Assembly: GCA_017517605.1 (NCBI GenBank)
Contig: JAFWYQ010000029.1
Span: forward strand, 1 to 32,631
Reading direction: 5' to 3'
Length of the DNA stretch: 32,631 nt
From: Bacteroidaceae bacterium
GTDB lineage: Bacteria > Bacteroidota > Bacteroidia > Bacteroidales > Bacteroidaceae
Shown here in pieces: positions 8,577 to 17,545 of the stretch; position 1 is the first letter of the stretch, and every line of letters begins with the position of its first letter. A model generated the notes under the pieces. That model searched no databases. It worked only from the letters and a program-made list of their open reading frames with translations, and was not told the DNA's origin. The translations under genes were made by a program, and so were the position numbers.

Positions 8577-10727
8577 ATGAATATCTTGAGTCTTGGCATA
8601 CATTTTCCCATAACGGATCCTACTTGGATCTTTTTCTTGGTGCTGATTATTATCCTGTTTGCCCCTATTCTGTTGGGACGTCTGCGGATACCCCATATCA
8701 TCGGAATGATTCTGGCGGGGGTTGCCATTGGCAAGTATGGATTCAATATCTTGGAACGTGACAGCAGCTTTGAACTTTTCGGTAAGGTGGGTATCTATTA
8801 CATCATGTTCCTGGCCGGCTTGGAAATGGACTTGGAGAACCTGAAGAAGAACATTGGAAAGGCTTTCTTGTTTGGGGTCCTCACATTCTTGATTCCTTTT
8901 GTTGTCGGTATGTGGGTTGGAGTTTCGGTACTTCATTTTACTGTACCCGCTTCGATACTTCTTTCCTGTATCTTTGCTTCTCATACGTTGGTGACCTATC
9001 CTATAGTGGGTCGTTATGGCATGACCCGTAACGATGCTGTGTCCATTTCCATCGGAGGTACCATGTTTGCCCTTACCGTTGCCCTGTTCGTGTTGGCGGG
9101 TATCTCGGGGATGTATCGGGGTGAGTTGGAATCCAGTTCCTGGATTATCTTTTTGTTGAAGTGTGTGGGCTATTGTGCGTTTGTCATTTTGGTGTTCCCA
9201 CGAATCGGCCGTTGGTTTTTCCGTACATACGAAGACAATGTGATGCAATACATCTTTGTGCTTTCATTGGTGTTCTTGAGTGCGGCTCTGGCAGAGCTGG
9301 CAGGATTGGAAGGCATCTTCGGCGCTTTCCTGGCCGGCTTGGTGCTGAACCGCCTGATACCTCATGTTTCTCCATTGATGAACCGTACGGAGTTTGTGGG
9401 GAATGCTTTGTTCATTCCTTATTTCCTGATAGGAGTGGGGATGCTTATCAATCTCGGAGCCTTGTTTAATGGAGGTAACACATTGATGGTTGTTGCGGTG
9501 ATGCTGGTGGTAGCTACCACTACGAAGTGGGTGGCGGCTTTGCTTACCCAATGGATATGTCGGATGAGTCGGGTAGCCAGACAGATGATGTTCGGGTTGA
9601 CCAACGCCCATGCAGCCGGTGCATTGGCAATGGTGATGGTGGGTACCAAGATAGAAGTGGCGCCCGGCCAATTCCTGATGAATGAGGATATGCTGAATGG
9701 TATAGTCATACTGATACTTTTCTCGTGCATCGTGAGTTCGATTACGACAGAACATGCCGCCCGTACGATGGCACTTTCTGAAGACAGTGATGTGGGGGAC
9801 AAACGCAAGAAGGAGGACGAACGCATTCTGGTGGCGATATCCAATCCCGAAACCGTGGAACCTTTGATGAACATGGCTTTGCTGATGCGCGACCCCAAGT
9901 CCAAGCAAGACCTGTTTGGAGTCAGTGTGGAAGTGGAATATGACGAGGTTGAAAAGCAGCGAAAACTGAATCAGCGCCGGAAGAATCTGGAAGAAGCGGT
10001 TCGTCTGGCTGCTGCGGTAGATGTGCCGATGAAGACCCGATGCCGTTTGAGTACCAATATCGTTTCAGGACTCCTGCATACCATCAGCGAAAGCAATGCA
10101 TCTGAACTGGTGTTGGGGTTGCACCACAAGCATGGTTTGTTGGACTCGTTCCTCGGTAACTTCACTCAAGCGTTGCTGAAGGGGACTTACCGTCAGATTA
10201 TGATTGTGAAGAGCCTGATGCCTGCCAATGTGTTACGTCGCATCGTGGTGGCGGTTCCTCCCAAGGCCGAATACGAAGCCGGTTTCTACAAGTGGGTGGA
10301 ACGGTTGGCACGCATTGGCGGACAACTCGGATGTAGAGTACATTTTTGGGGCGTAAAGGATACGCTGGAACGCCTCAAGGGATATTTGGACAAGTTTCAT
10401 AGCGGAGTGCGGGCGGAGTATTCGGAATTGGACAGTTGGGACGACTTGCTGCTGCTCACCGGACAGGTGTCATACGATCACCTGTTGGTAATCGTCAGTG
10501 CCCGTAAGGGTTCCATCTCTTACCAGACCTCTTTCGAGAACCTTCCGGAGCAGATAACCCGCTATTTTTCCAATAACAGCTTGCTGTTGGTTTATCCGGA
10601 CCAATTGGGCGACCCGCAGGAAATCATTTCATTCTCCAGCCCTCGCGGACAATCGGAGAATCGTATATATGATAATGTAGTACGTTGGTTCTACAAGTGG
10701 TTCAAGAAAGGAGAAGAACATGATTGA
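8577..10727 (+). CDS. CPA2-type cation:proton antiporter with C-terminal USP-like domains
   Basis: This is a predicted inner-membrane Na+(or K+)/H+ exchanger. The first ~390 residues form about twelve hydrophobic helices with family features such as [35 protein letters not shown] and [14 protein letters not shown]. The cytoplasmic remainder (from about residue 410) resembles tandem universal-stress-protein modules (for example [20 protein letters not shown] and [17 protein letters not shown]). The 716-residue length is typical for Bacteroidales KefB-like proteins carrying such tails. The 3' end overlaps the next ATPase gene by 8 bases, implying translational coupling. Ion specificity cannot be read from the sequence. 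Confidence 0.9.
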   Translation: MNILSLGIHFPITDPTWIFFLVLIIILFAPILLGRLRIPHIIGMILAGVAIGKYGFNILERDSSFELFGKVGIYYIMFLAGLEMDLENLKKNIGKAFLFGVLTFLIPFVVGMWVGVSVLHFTVPASILLSCIFASHTLVTYPIVGRYGMTRNDAVSISIGGTMFALTVALFVLAGISGMYRGELESSSWIIFLLKCVGYCAFVILVFPRIGRWFFRTYEDNVMQYIFVLSLVFLSAALAELAGLEGIFGAFLAGLVLNRLIPHVSPLMNRTEFVGNALFIPYFLIGVGMLINLGALFNGGNTLMVVAVMLVVATTTKWVAALLTQWICRMSRVARQMMFGLTNAHAAGALAMVMVGTKIEVAPGQFLMNEDMLNGIVILILFSCIVSSITTEHAARTMALSEDSDVGDKRKKEDERILVAISNPETVEPLMNMALLMRDPKSKQDLFGVSVEVEYDEVEKQRKLNQRRKNLEEAVRLAAAVDVPMKTRCRLSTNIVSGLLHTISESNASELVLGLHHKHGLLDSFLGNFTQALLKGTYRQIMIVKSLMPANVLRRIVVAVPPKAEYEAGFYKWVERLARIGGQLGCRVHFWGVKDTLERLKGYLDKFHSGVRAEYSELDSWDDLLLLTGQVSYDHLLVIVSARKGSISYQTSFENLPEQITRYFSNNSLLLVYPDQLGDPQEIISFSSPRGQSENRIYDNVVRWFYKWFKKGEEHD

Positions 10728-11373
10728 TTTGGTTGGCATTAAGAAGAGTTTTGGTACCTTGGAAGTGCTGAAAGGTATCGATTTGCATATCAACAAGGGA
10801 GAAGTGGTAAGTATTGTTGGCCCCAGTGGAGCAGGTAAAACCACCTTGTTGCAGATTATTGGGACGCTCGACCGCGCGGATGCCGGCTCTGTCCGGTTGA
10901 ATGGTGTGGATGTTTGCCGTTTGAAGGAGAAGGAACTTTCGGTTTTCCGTAACCGGCAAATCGGTTTCGTCTTCCAGTTCCACCAGTTGCTGCCCGAGTT
11001 TACGGCCTTGGAAAATGTCATGATGCCGGCTTTGATTGCCGGTGTTTCCTCTGTCGATGCGATGAAGAAAGCCAAGGACACGCTTGATTTCCTGGGCTTG
11101 TCGGAACGTGCTTCCCACAAGCCTTCCGAATTGTCGGGAGGTGAAAAACAAAGAGTGGCCGTTGCGCGGGCGCTTATTAACCATCCTTCCGTAATCCTTG
11201 CCGATGAACCTTCAGGAAGCCTTGACACACAAAACAAGGAAGAACTGCATCAGCTGTTCTTTGATCTTCGCGACCGCATGGGGCAGACTTTTGTCATTGT
11301 CACCCACGATGAAGGCCTGGCTTCGTTGACCGACCGGACCATCCACATGAAGGACGGCTGCATCATTGATTAG
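10720..11373 (+). CDS. ABC transporter ATP-binding protein, LolD/MacB type
   Basis: This 217-residue ATPase has Walker [11 protein letters not shown]-loop [18 protein letters not shown], signature LSGGEKQR, Walker B VILADEP and H-loop VTHD. The Q-loop and overall length match the LolD/FtsE/MacB group, whose members drive lipoprotein release or mechanotransmission at the inner membrane. No permease gene is adjacent: the upstream partner is an antiporter (8-bp overlap) and the downstream gene is convergent. Its LolCE- or MacB-like partner must be elsewhere, so the gene symbol is withheld. Confidence 0.9.
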   Translation: MIDLVGIKKSFGTLEVLKGIDLHINKGEVVSIVGPSGAGKTTLLQIIGTLDRADAGSVRLNGVDVCRLKEKELSVFRNRQIGFVFQFHQLLPEFTALENVMMPALIAGVSSVDAMKKAKDTLDFLGLSERASHKPSELSGGEKQRVAVARALINHPSVILADEPSGSLDTQNKEELHQLFFDLRDRMGQTFVIVTHDEGLASLTDRTIHMKDGCIID

Positions 11374-11578
11374 GAAACGCTTCCTTCAGAATCGCTTTGG
11401 CCCGTTCCAAATCCTCTTCAAAGACCAGGACTTGGATGCCGAAACCTTGCAATGCCGATAGCACCTGATTGCTTATCTCACCTTGAATGACGGACTCAAT
11501 GCCTTCGTTCTTTAGGATGTCCTGCAACATGTGAGCTTCAATGTTGTTGGCAAAAGTAGTCAGAATAACTGTTTTCAT
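11363..11578 (-). CDS. DUF2007 domain protein
   Basis: This 71-residue protein spans essentially one domain: [20 protein letters not shown] (strand plus helix), then GIESVIQGE and a C-terminal strand-helix ending in [10 protein letters not shown]. The pattern fits DUF2007 (putative signal-transducing protein), a small ferredoxin-like fold of unknown function. Its 3' end overlaps the LolD-like gene by 11 bases in convergent orientation, a compact but ordinary arrangement. Confidence 0.82.
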   Translation of the reverse strand: MKTVILTTFANNIEAHMLQDILKNEGIESVIQGEISNQVLSALQGFGIQVLVFEEDLERAKAILKEAFPNQ

Positions 11579-11655
11579 TCTTTTTCCTCCTCTTTCTTTA
11601 GGGTTGTCAATGTAGGTTTTCCATTAAAAGAACACCGAAAGATAGTCTTTTTCTG

Positions 11656-11663
11656 TATCTTTG
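11656..11663 (+). promoter_or_regulatory. putative -7 box for the CvfB-like gene
   Basis: TATCTTTG is a perfect TAnnTTTG match 17 bases before the ATG at 11681. This supports starting the gene there rather than at the in-frame ATG at 11531. Confidence 0.65.
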
Positions 11664-11680
11664 GCAAAAAAATAAAAGCC

Positions 11681-12514
11681 ATGCATGTAGAATTAGGAAA
11701 ATATAACCAATTGGAGGTAGTCAAGGAAGTCGACTTCGGCCTTTACCTCGATGGTGGCGATGACGGTGAAATCCTGTTGCCTACCCGTTATGTGCCTGAA
11801 GGATGTCGTCCGGGCGATATGCTCAATGTATTCATCTATCTCGACAACGAAGAACGCTTGATTGCCACTACTCTGGAACCGTTGGTGCAAGTGGGTGAAT
11901 TTGCTTGCCTCGAGGTGGCTTGGGTGAATGAATACGGTACATTTCTTGACTGGGGGTTGATGAAGGACCTGTTTGTACCTTTCCGCGAACAGAAGATGAA
12001 GATGCTGAAAGGACATCGCTATGTGATTCATGCTCATGTGGATGAAGACAGTTATCGCATCATGGCATCTGCCAAGGTGGAACGCTATCTCTCCAAGGAT
12101 ATGCCTCCTTATGAAGCCGGTCAGGAAGTGGATGTGATGGCATGGCAACGGACAGATTTGGGCTACAAGGTGATAGTGGACAACCGGTATAGCGGATTGC
12201 TTTACCGCAACGAAATATTCCAACCGCTCGAACCGGGAATGAGGTTGCGGGCGTATGTCCGTCAGGTGCGTCCCGATGGCAAGATTGACTTGTCGCTTCA
12301 GCAGGATGGCGGCCGTAAGGTAAAGGATTTCTCTACAGAACTGTTGGAGTATATCAAGAATCATGACGGATATATTCCTCTTCACGACAAGAGTGACGCC
12401 GAAGAAATCTACGAGACATTCGGCGTGAGCAAAAAAACGTTCAAGAAGGGAGTGGGGGACTTGTACAAACGTCGTCTCATCGTGTTGCAGGAGGATGGAA
12501 TCCGCTTGGCATAA
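11681..12514 (+). CDS. CvfB-like S1 domain RNA-binding protein
   Basis: This 277-residue cytoplasmic protein contains successive S1-type OB folds: VELGKYNQLEVVKEVDFGLY, EVAWVNEYGTFLDWGLMKDLFVP and KVIVDNRYSGLLYRNEIF to KIDLSLQ. A C-terminal winged-helix-like segment follows (SDAEEIYETFGVSKKTFKKG). This layout matches the CvfB family, whose Gram-positive members bind RNA and affect virulence gene expression; the role in Bacteroidales is unknown. An in-frame ATG at 11531 would add 50 low-quality residues over the DUF2007 start. The promoter at 11656 and the family start argue for 11681. Confidence 0.88.
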   Translation: MHVELGKYNQLEVVKEVDFGLYLDGGDDGEILLPTRYVPEGCRPGDMLNVFIYLDNEERLIATTLEPLVQVGEFACLEVAWVNEYGTFLDWGLMKDLFVPFREQKMKMLKGHRYVIHAHVDEDSYRIMASAKVERYLSKDMPPYEAGQEVDVMAWQRTDLGYKVIVDNRYSGLLYRNEIFQPLEPGMRLRAYVRQVRPDGKIDLSLQQDGGRKVKDFSTELLEYIKNHDGYIPLHDKSDAEEIYETFGVSKKTFKKGVGDLYKRRLIVLQEDGIRLA

Positions 12515-12593
12515 TCTGACGTCGTAGTTTCCCCATCATTGAACCATCGCCTTGCCTTGTGTGTTGTACACATGAATTTTAATAAACAGATTT

Positions 12594-13094
12594 ATGACAA
12601 CTACATTCAAAGGAACTCCCATTATCTTGGCCGGCCAGTTCCCTCAAGCGGGCGATGACGCTCCTGCATTTTATTTGGTTAGGGACGATATGTCCGAATT
12701 TACCCTCAAGGATGGCAAGGGCCATTATCTGATTCTGAATATATTCCCGAGCCTTGATACGGGAGTATGTGCTACGACCGTGCGCCGTTTCAATAAGATG
12801 GCGGCTTCACTACCCGGTGCCTTGGTGCTCTGTATTTCGAAGGACTTGCCCTTTGCCCAACAACGTTTCTGTACCACCGAAGGGCTTGATTACGTCATCC
12901 CTTTGTCCGATTTCCGTTATACTTCCCGCTTCGGCGAAGATTACGGAGTGCTTATCGCCAGCGGCCCAATGAAAGGCTTGTTGGCGAGGGCGGTTGTTGT
13001 CATCAGCCCCGAAGGGAAAGTGGTGTACTCCGAATTGGTGAACGAAGTGACGCACGAACCCAATTATGATGCGGCTTTGAGGGCGGTGAAATGA
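12594..13094 (+). CDS. tpx: thiol peroxidase
   Basis: This atypical 2-Cys peroxiredoxin reduces hydrogen and organic peroxides using thioredoxin. The peroxidatic Cys59 lies in FPSLDTGVCATTVRRFN and the resolving Cys93 in KDLPFAQQRFC, the Tpx-type pair. The length of 166 residues is standard. It stands alone, 79 bases after the CvfB-like gene, and is the last housekeeping gene before the low-coding junction. Confidence 0.95.
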   Translation: MTTTFKGTPIILAGQFPQAGDDAPAFYLVRDDMSEFTLKDGKGHYLILNIFPSLDTGVCATTVRRFNKMAASLPGALVLCISKDLPFAQQRFCTTEGLDYVIPLSDFRYTSRFGEDYGVLIASGPMKGLLARAVVVISPEGKVVYSELVNEVTHEPNYDAALRAVK

Positions 13095-13192
13095 TGGAAT
13101 AAGAGGTACGCCCCATTCCATTCTGTAGGGGGGTACCACGCCGTGTTCGTTGGCCGATGGCGAAGCGTGTAGGAAGTTGTGCCAAAATACAC

Positions 13193-13292
13193 TTTTCATC
13201 CGCTGATGACGCTGATAACGCAGATTTTTCATCTTTATGAGACCGAAAGGTTATTATTTATCTGCGCTATCCGCGTAATCTGCGGATGAAAA
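13193..13292. repeat. inverted-repeat element, second type
   Basis: A 100-bp element is bounded by perfect 11-bp terminal inverted repeats, TTTTCATCCGC at 13193-13203 and GCGGATGAAAA at 13282-13292. Inner arms also pair (AACGCAGAT near 13217, ATCTGCGCT near 13260). The sequence differs from the TTGTCATYCAGA family. The preceding 13095-13192 holds another imperfect stem (13105-13114 with 13128-13137) and no gene. A mobile or REP-like nature is inferred from structure only. Confidence 0.65.
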
Positions 13293-13517
13293 ATTAAAAG
13301 AGGCATTTTTGACACATCCTCGATTATTAGTATTTCTAAAGTCGGAATTGGGCTTTTCAATGCCTCGTATAGAAATGATGTCCAACTGCTTTCATACGTT
13401 TCACGGCTATTCAAGTTGCTGATTGTCAGAAGATACAGGTGAAATGAAGACGGAAATCCGGCATTCACACGTTTCACAAAGTGGATGGAGAAGTCTGAGG
13501 ATTTTTTTCTTTCCATT

Positions 13518-13631
13518 TTGTCATCCAGACGACTGAAGGGAGGGAGACGTGTTGATGAGGGCTTTGCCCGAATAATCTCGGAAGCACATAGTGGGTGTTA
13601 CCGAGATCCTTCGTTACGCTCTGGATGACAA
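13518..13631. repeat. dispersed inverted-repeat element, copy 2
   Basis: A 114-bp element has perfect 12-bp ends TTGTCATCCAGA (13518-13529) and TCTGGATGACAA (13620-13631). It shares the interior GTGGGTGTTACCGAGAT with the copy at 5036-5132. The end sequences differ from copy 1 by one base, changed symmetrically in both arms, which suggests that pairing is conserved. Confidence 0.75.
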
Positions 13632-13666
13632 TAAATGTTTCTAACCTTGTCAACAAGCCAAATTTC

Positions 13667-13928
13667 AAAAGTTCCTAACTCAACGTACCAAGACTCGTAA
13701 CTCGGCATTCTACGAGTCGCGGTACGGCATTCTACGGGTCGTAGTACGGCATACTACGGGTCGCGGTACGGCACTCTACGAATCATAACTCAACGTTTTA
13801 CGAGTCGTAACTCAATGCTTTGCAAAGTGCAAGACGTTCCTATGGAAATATCAAAACGTTAGATAGGAAATATCGTGAACATCCTATGAAAGTTCTTAAT
13901 ACTTCCTATGGAAGTTCGAAAAACTTTC
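13667..13928. repeat. tandem array with 22-bp period
   Basis: Twelve contiguous units can be laid out, all 22 bp except one of 20 bp (13821-13840). Units at 13689-13820 resemble TACGRGTCGYRGTACGGCAYTC. Units at 13841-13928 are AT-richer and resemble TATGGAAGTTC followed by AAAAACTTTC. Most units keep a weak internal dyad (GAGT/ACTC or GGAAGTT/AACTTTCC). No gene overlaps it. Confidence 0.8.
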
Positions 13929-14351
13929 TATGCTTCGTCTGATGATTCTTTAAGAGTATTTGTAAATTGTTTTATATAAACGACTTACATGTTAAACGGT
14001 AGAAAAGTGAAGATGTAGATTTTGTAAACGATAAAAAAGTCAAAGATTTAACATTTTTAACTTTCGTTTTAGAAACTGCGTGTACATACACATGATAACA
14101 AATAACATGTTGCTTATGTCTGCAAGATAAATGAACTTCCATACAACAAGCATTCCTTTCAAAAGGAATCCTGTTGAAATCGTTTTCGTACTCAAAGACA
14201 ATTACGCCCATGCAATAATAGCGGAGATTGCAATAGTCATTCCATACAGTCCATTATTCTTGGCTGTACTTGATGACTATATACGGATCTACTAATCAAA
14301 ACTACATCTTTACTTCGGAGCATAAAAGGTTCAACAAACAAGTTGAATATC
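13929..14351. other. non-coding AT-rich stretch
   Basis: No convincing gene, RNA or promoter is seen here. A 79-codon minus-strand frame (13972-14211) lacks recognisable protein character and an initiation context. A short hydrophobic frame around 14210-14260 has no good start. Confidence 0.5.
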
Positions 14352-14786
14352 CTAAACGTTCTTATACCTTGAAATATATTGCTTGAGATATACGGATAAA
14401 GTAATCATACATCCAACCATCAAGAGAGTTACGAGTGCATAAGCAATAAATCGCAATGTGGAAGAATTAAAGGAAAGGTAAATACAAAAGAAAATGAATA
14501 AACTAACATCAATAAATATTATTGCCATCAGTGCTCTGTTCATATTCTTCATGCGTTTCATATATTCATTAGCAAAGCGTAAATCGCTCGTCTTAACAGG
14601 GTCAATCTCCTCGGAATATCTAATCTCATCTGTAAGTTTTCGTATTGCCTGCTTATTACTCTCCATAAATGAGTACACAACAGTAAAGATTGTAATAGCA
14701 ATACCTAAAACGCCTAACAACAGTGAAATACATATATTGTCAATGGACGTAAAAAACGAATCAGGTAAGTTGTTAAACAGCTCCAT
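14352..14786 (-). CDS. predicted three-helix membrane protein
   Basis: I do not recognise this family. The 144-residue product has a hydrophobic helix at about 18-40 and a charged cytoplasmic or periplasmic segment at about 42-84 with heptad-like character (KQAIRKLTDEIRYSEE, NEYMKRMKNMNRA). Two closely spaced helices follow at about 85-104 and 111-134. Its start overlaps the end of the upstream 309-residue gene by 14 bases, so the two are probably translated together. The composition is AT-rich compared with the housekeeping block. The layout resembles small membrane effectors paired with a soluble sensor, but that is only an analogy. Confidence 0.65.
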   Translation of the reverse strand: MELFNNLPDSFFTSIDNICISLLLGVLGIAITIFTVVYSFMESNKQAIRKLTDEIRYSEEIDPVKTSDLRFANEYMKRMKNMNRALMAIIFIDVSLFIFFCIYLSFNSSTLRFIAYALVTLLMVGCMITLSVYLKQYISRYKNV

Positions 14787-15702
14787 TTGTTAAATAGTTT
14801 GTTATTACATTATTAAAGTTACGGACCATCGTTCGTATGTTGTTGATATCTTGCAAGTCCTGAAAATCTACATTTTGAGAATACCCGTATTTTGACACCA
14901 AGGTAGACTGCAAATTTCCATCATCGTCCAACTCTTGAGTAATAGTATCTGTGGTTGCCCTATTATTTCGATCCTTGAAAAATTTAATCCGCCTTTTGAT
15001 TCCTTCTACCACACTTGCATTATCATTGATGATTTCTTGAGCTTCATCTGTAGTAACATTTTCATATTTGATAGAGTGGGTAGTCTTAGTTGTCGCACTA
15101 ACTATCTTATGATGAACAGCAATATGTTCATTATCTTCATTTTCTAAATATGCAAACGAAACTTCTACTTCAGGAATAATATCAACGCCATTAAGGGATG
15201 TTGGCAAAGTAAACTTAAAAGGAAGTTTTAAAATCTTATTTATTGTGTATTTTATAGTGTTTATTATATCGGAATCATCCTTGTTTGGTGTGTCATAGAT
15301 TACGACTATCCATTTATTACTCCATGTGTTATTTATGTGTTCTATTACAGGGTACAGCAAAGCATAATTTTTAGCACTTCCGATTCTATCATTGGGCGTT
15401 ATTGATACTTCCGGATTCCGATCTTTTTTTAGATACAAATCATCAAAACCCTCTCTATACTCTTCTACGCAAATAATTATGGATGGTGTTTGTCCTATAT
15501 TGCACAAATCGTAATGTATGTTTTTAATCACCTTAGATTTGCTTTTGCCACGAAATGGAATTCGAAGCTTTTGATTTGGTGCAAGATTGTTGTATATATT
15601 AATATCGTTAATAACGTCTTGTCTTAGTGCTATACATTGTTCATGGTGAGAGTCCAAAACGCTCGTAACTAATGTTGGGTATTTTATTTTTAGTGTTGCC
15701 AT
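14773..15702 (-). CDS. uncharacterised protein, partner of the membrane protein
   Basis: I do not recognise this 309-residue soluble protein. It has alternating strand/helix segments (SIIICVEEY, KWIVVIYDT) suggesting an alpha/beta core. A charged region follows (EGIKRRIKFFKDRNNR), and the C-terminal third is helical and Asn-rich (DINNIRTMVRNFNNVITNY). The ATG at 15702 (MATLKIKYP) is chosen. A TTG eight codons upstream extends the frame to 15726 but lacks support. It is AT-rich, Asn/Ile/Lys-rich and probably acquired. The 14-bp overlap with the membrane protein gene makes a two-gene module. Confidence 0.65.
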   Translation of the reverse strand: MATLKIKYPTLVTSVLDSHHEQCIALRQDVINDINIYNNLAPNQKLRIPFRGKSKSKVIKNIHYDLCNIGQTPSIIICVEEYREGFDDLYLKKDRNPEVSITPNDRIGSAKNYALLYPVIEHINNTWSNKWIVVIYDTPNKDDSDIINTIKYTINKILKLPFKFTLPTSLNGVDIIPEVEVSFAYLENEDNEHIAVHHKIVSATTKTTHSIKYENVTTDEAQEIINDNASVVEGIKRRIKFFKDRNNRATTDTITQELDDDGNLQSTLVSKYGYSQNVDFQDLQDINNIRTMVRNFNNVITNYLTNGAV

Positions 15703-15770
15703 ACTCAATTTGCTTTTGTTCTTCAACGTAATATCGATCTGTTGTAACTTTATTCGAATATGAAAGGAAA

Positions 15771-15794
15771 CTGAGGGTATGTTTCTACCCTCAG
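15771..15794 (-). terminator. perfect hairpin, possible terminator
   Basis: CTGAGGGTA (15771-15779) and TACCCTCAG (15786-15794) form a 9-bp stem with a 6-base loop. On the minus strand it is followed by TTTCCTTT, a weak T tract. Just upstream on that strand is a 23-codon frame (15803-15874, start ATGGAAATG, ending IKQIIKG) that may be a gene remnant or a tiny ORF. Confidence 0.45.
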
Positions 15795-15944
15795 CCGGCC
15801 GATCAGCCTTTGATTATCTGTTTGATGTAGAGGTATATTGTTCTGATATCGTCAGGAACGGAAATCATTTCCATTATATTAGGCTAACATACATATAACT
15901 ACCCACCTACATAAAGTAGATGCAATATTGAACATACACACTTC

Positions 15945-16011
15945 GCAGAGTCTTCAAAGCTCTGCCTTTTCACTCTCAGAGCTAGTTGGGCAAATTTCTG
16001 CCCAATCTAGC
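15945..16011. other. structured non-coding region with two hairpins
   Basis: GCAGAG (15945-15950) pairs with CTCTGC (15960-15965). GCTAGTTGGGCA (15981-15992) pairs with TGCCCAATCTAGC (15999-16011) with one bulged T. On the plus strand the second stem is followed by an A/T-rich tract. The whole gap 15703-16175 has no convincing gene. It could hold a terminator, a leader or a small RNA, and strand is not decided. Confidence 0.4.
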
Positions 16012-16175
16012 ATAAAAACTTTTGCTTTTTCATTTTTCTTCAAATTTTGTTTTTACTCCTGCAACCTATGTCCTGCAGTAAGGACTTCATGAAATCTCCT
16101 TCAACTATCCACCCATCCGCCCAGCTCTTGCTGTCCATCCAGAGATTTCAATCTATATCTTTGAACGTATTTCTT

Positions 16176-16628
16176 CTAATGCCAAGACATCTTTTGTATT
16201 ATCCACACTCCGTCATTATCCTTGCCTTCATGCTTCAAGATTCCGCTCTTCTGTAAGGCAGAAAGGTCACGTTCGATGGTGCGTTGACTCACCGACAAAG
16301 TCTCCGACATTTGTTTGCCGGTGATTGTCGGAGACTCTTTGATGAGATTGAGGATTTTCTGCTGACGCTCAGTGAGTTTGGTCTCCGACACGTCTCCGTC
16401 ATGGTCTCCGACATTTGAGGTATCGGAAGAGGCAAAGATGATGGTCTGGAATTGGGTCGGAGTAGATTTGAACACAGGTTTCAATTCGTCCTTATACCCA
16501 TCCAATGCTTTGGTCTCATTACAGATGCGTGTGAGTCCGCTACCTCGTTTCTCCATATAGTCAAGTTGAGCCATCACGTTTGCAAGTATGGGATTGCGCC
16601 TTTCAGAAGACACATCTTTGATGTCCAA
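16176..16628 (-). pseudogene. C-terminal remnant of RecG-like (AlbA_2/HATPase) transcriptional regulator
   Basis: The frame encodes only the C-terminal ~150 residues of the common ATP-binding regulator annotated as RecG-related. It has SSERRNPILANVMAQLDYMEKRGSGLTRI (end of the ATPase-like part) and a linker. A winged helix follows (TERQQKILNLIKESPTITGK, then SVSQRTIERDLSALQKSGIL). Intact family members have an AlbA_2 DNA-binding domain of several hundred residues upstream. Here a TAA stop lies five codons before the first homologous residues, and the next gene ends 23 bases away. A 5' deletion, possibly linked to insertion of the defence genes, is the likely cause. A residual DNA-binding peptide from a TTG start is possible but unsupported. 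Confidence 0.75.
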
Positions 16629-16651
16629 ATCCTGTGTCCTTTATTATTTCA

Positions 16652-17545
16652 TTACTGCATCATGCCTCGCGCCCCTTCATAAGAGCAACTCTCAGCACCT
16701 ACTTTCTGTGCTTCATTCAGAGCTGTTTCCAAATCTGATTCTAAGAGATTGCATATTCCAAACATTACTTTGTTTTTGAACAAATTATTAATCAAGGCAG
16801 CCGCTGTCCAATCACCTGCGCCTGCGGTGTCAACCACTTTATCATTGGCGACGGGCTCCAAATGCTTCCATCCGGAATTCAGACGGTAACTCAATCCTTT
16901 TGCGCCTTGAGTCTGGATAAACAGCTTATCCTTGTAGCTTTCAAACTGCTCAACGTCTTTAATGCGCTGATCCGAGAACTTAATAACATCAGCCACTTCA
17001 ACACACTGATTGAACCGTTTCACATTTCCTCCTCTGCTGGAAGGTTCAAAGAATATTACAGAGCCTTTTTCCTTGAACAATTCTGCCAATCTCAGAATGG
17101 CAGGTGAAACCCTGTCAAAGAAGAATACCTTTGGCACAAAGTCTATCCTCTCAATCACCCCATTTGCCTGTTTCAGCGTCAGCGACTTGAAGTCCAGATA
17201 GAACCGCCCGATATTGTTGCGCGATTCAAACTTATGCGTGGGAATACCGTCCTTGTTAATGAAGTTACGCTGCACGATCACCGGTGTCTTACCGTCTTGG
17301 GTAGAGACAAAATCAGTGTGTACACGGTGCTTTTTCATGTCATCCAGCACTCTCACCCCGTCTTTCGTTCCATCCAGACGCGCTATGGGATAGGCATCCC
17401 ACCCCATGTAAGAGAGAATCATCATCACATTACCGCATGTGCCACCCACGTAATAGGATATAGGGACTCTTTGCCCGTCCCATATCAAAACATCCAGGCA
17501 AATCAGGCCTGCTCCAACTGCTATATTATTTGTTTCAAGTTTCAT
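16652..17545 (-). CDS. PfkB family carbohydrate kinase
   Basis: This 297-residue ribokinase-fold sugar or nucleoside kinase transfers phosphate from ATP. The substrate-side motif YYVGGTCGN lies at 32-39. The ATP/catalytic motif VVDTAGAGDWTAAALI lies near the C-terminus, with GAGD at 242-245 and the catalytic Asp. The substrate is unknown. The start is 17 bases after the AbiEii stop, within a 14-bp tandem repeat. A sugar kinase is unexpected behind a toxin-antitoxin pair. It fits the SIS-HAD and phosphoribosyltransferase genes farther upstream better, so it may belong to that system. Confidence 0.88.
   Translation of the reverse strand: MKLETNNIAVGAGLICLDVLIWDGQRVPISYYVGGTCGNVMMILSYMGWDAYPIARLDGTKDGVRVLDDMKKHRVHTDFVSTQDGKTPVIVQRNFINKDGIPTHKFESRNNIGRFYLDFKSLTLKQANGVIERIDFVPKVFFFDRVSPAILRLAELFKEKGSVIFFEPSSRGGNVKRFNQCVEVADVIKFSDQRIKDVEQFESYKDKLFIQTQGAKGLSYRLNSGWKHLEPVANDKVVDTAGAGDWTAAALINNLFKNKVMFGICNLLESDLETALNEAQKVGAESCSYEGARGMMQ

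Noticed and set aside
8427-9248. 273-codon minus-strand open frame
   Set aside because: It is antisense to the antiporter start, is rich in His/Gln/Asn/Thr with no domain character, and overlaps the asd/antiporter promoter region. It is a shadow frame.
9264-9908. Two long minus-strand frames inside the antiporter gene
   Set aside because: Both lie wholly antisense to a well-supported membrane protein and have composition typical of reverse-strand shadows.
11693-12385. 230-codon minus-strand frame
   Set aside because: It is antisense to the CvfB-like S1 protein and has no protein family character.
13667-13928. CRISPR array
   Set aside because: Units are contiguous with a 22-bp period and no unique spacers, and they diverge gradually. 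No cas genes are nearby.
13972-14211. 79-codon minus-strand frame in the low-coding junction
   Set aside because: There is no promoter or recognisable fold, the sequence is low in complexity, and a stop lies just upstream. Not supportable as a gene.
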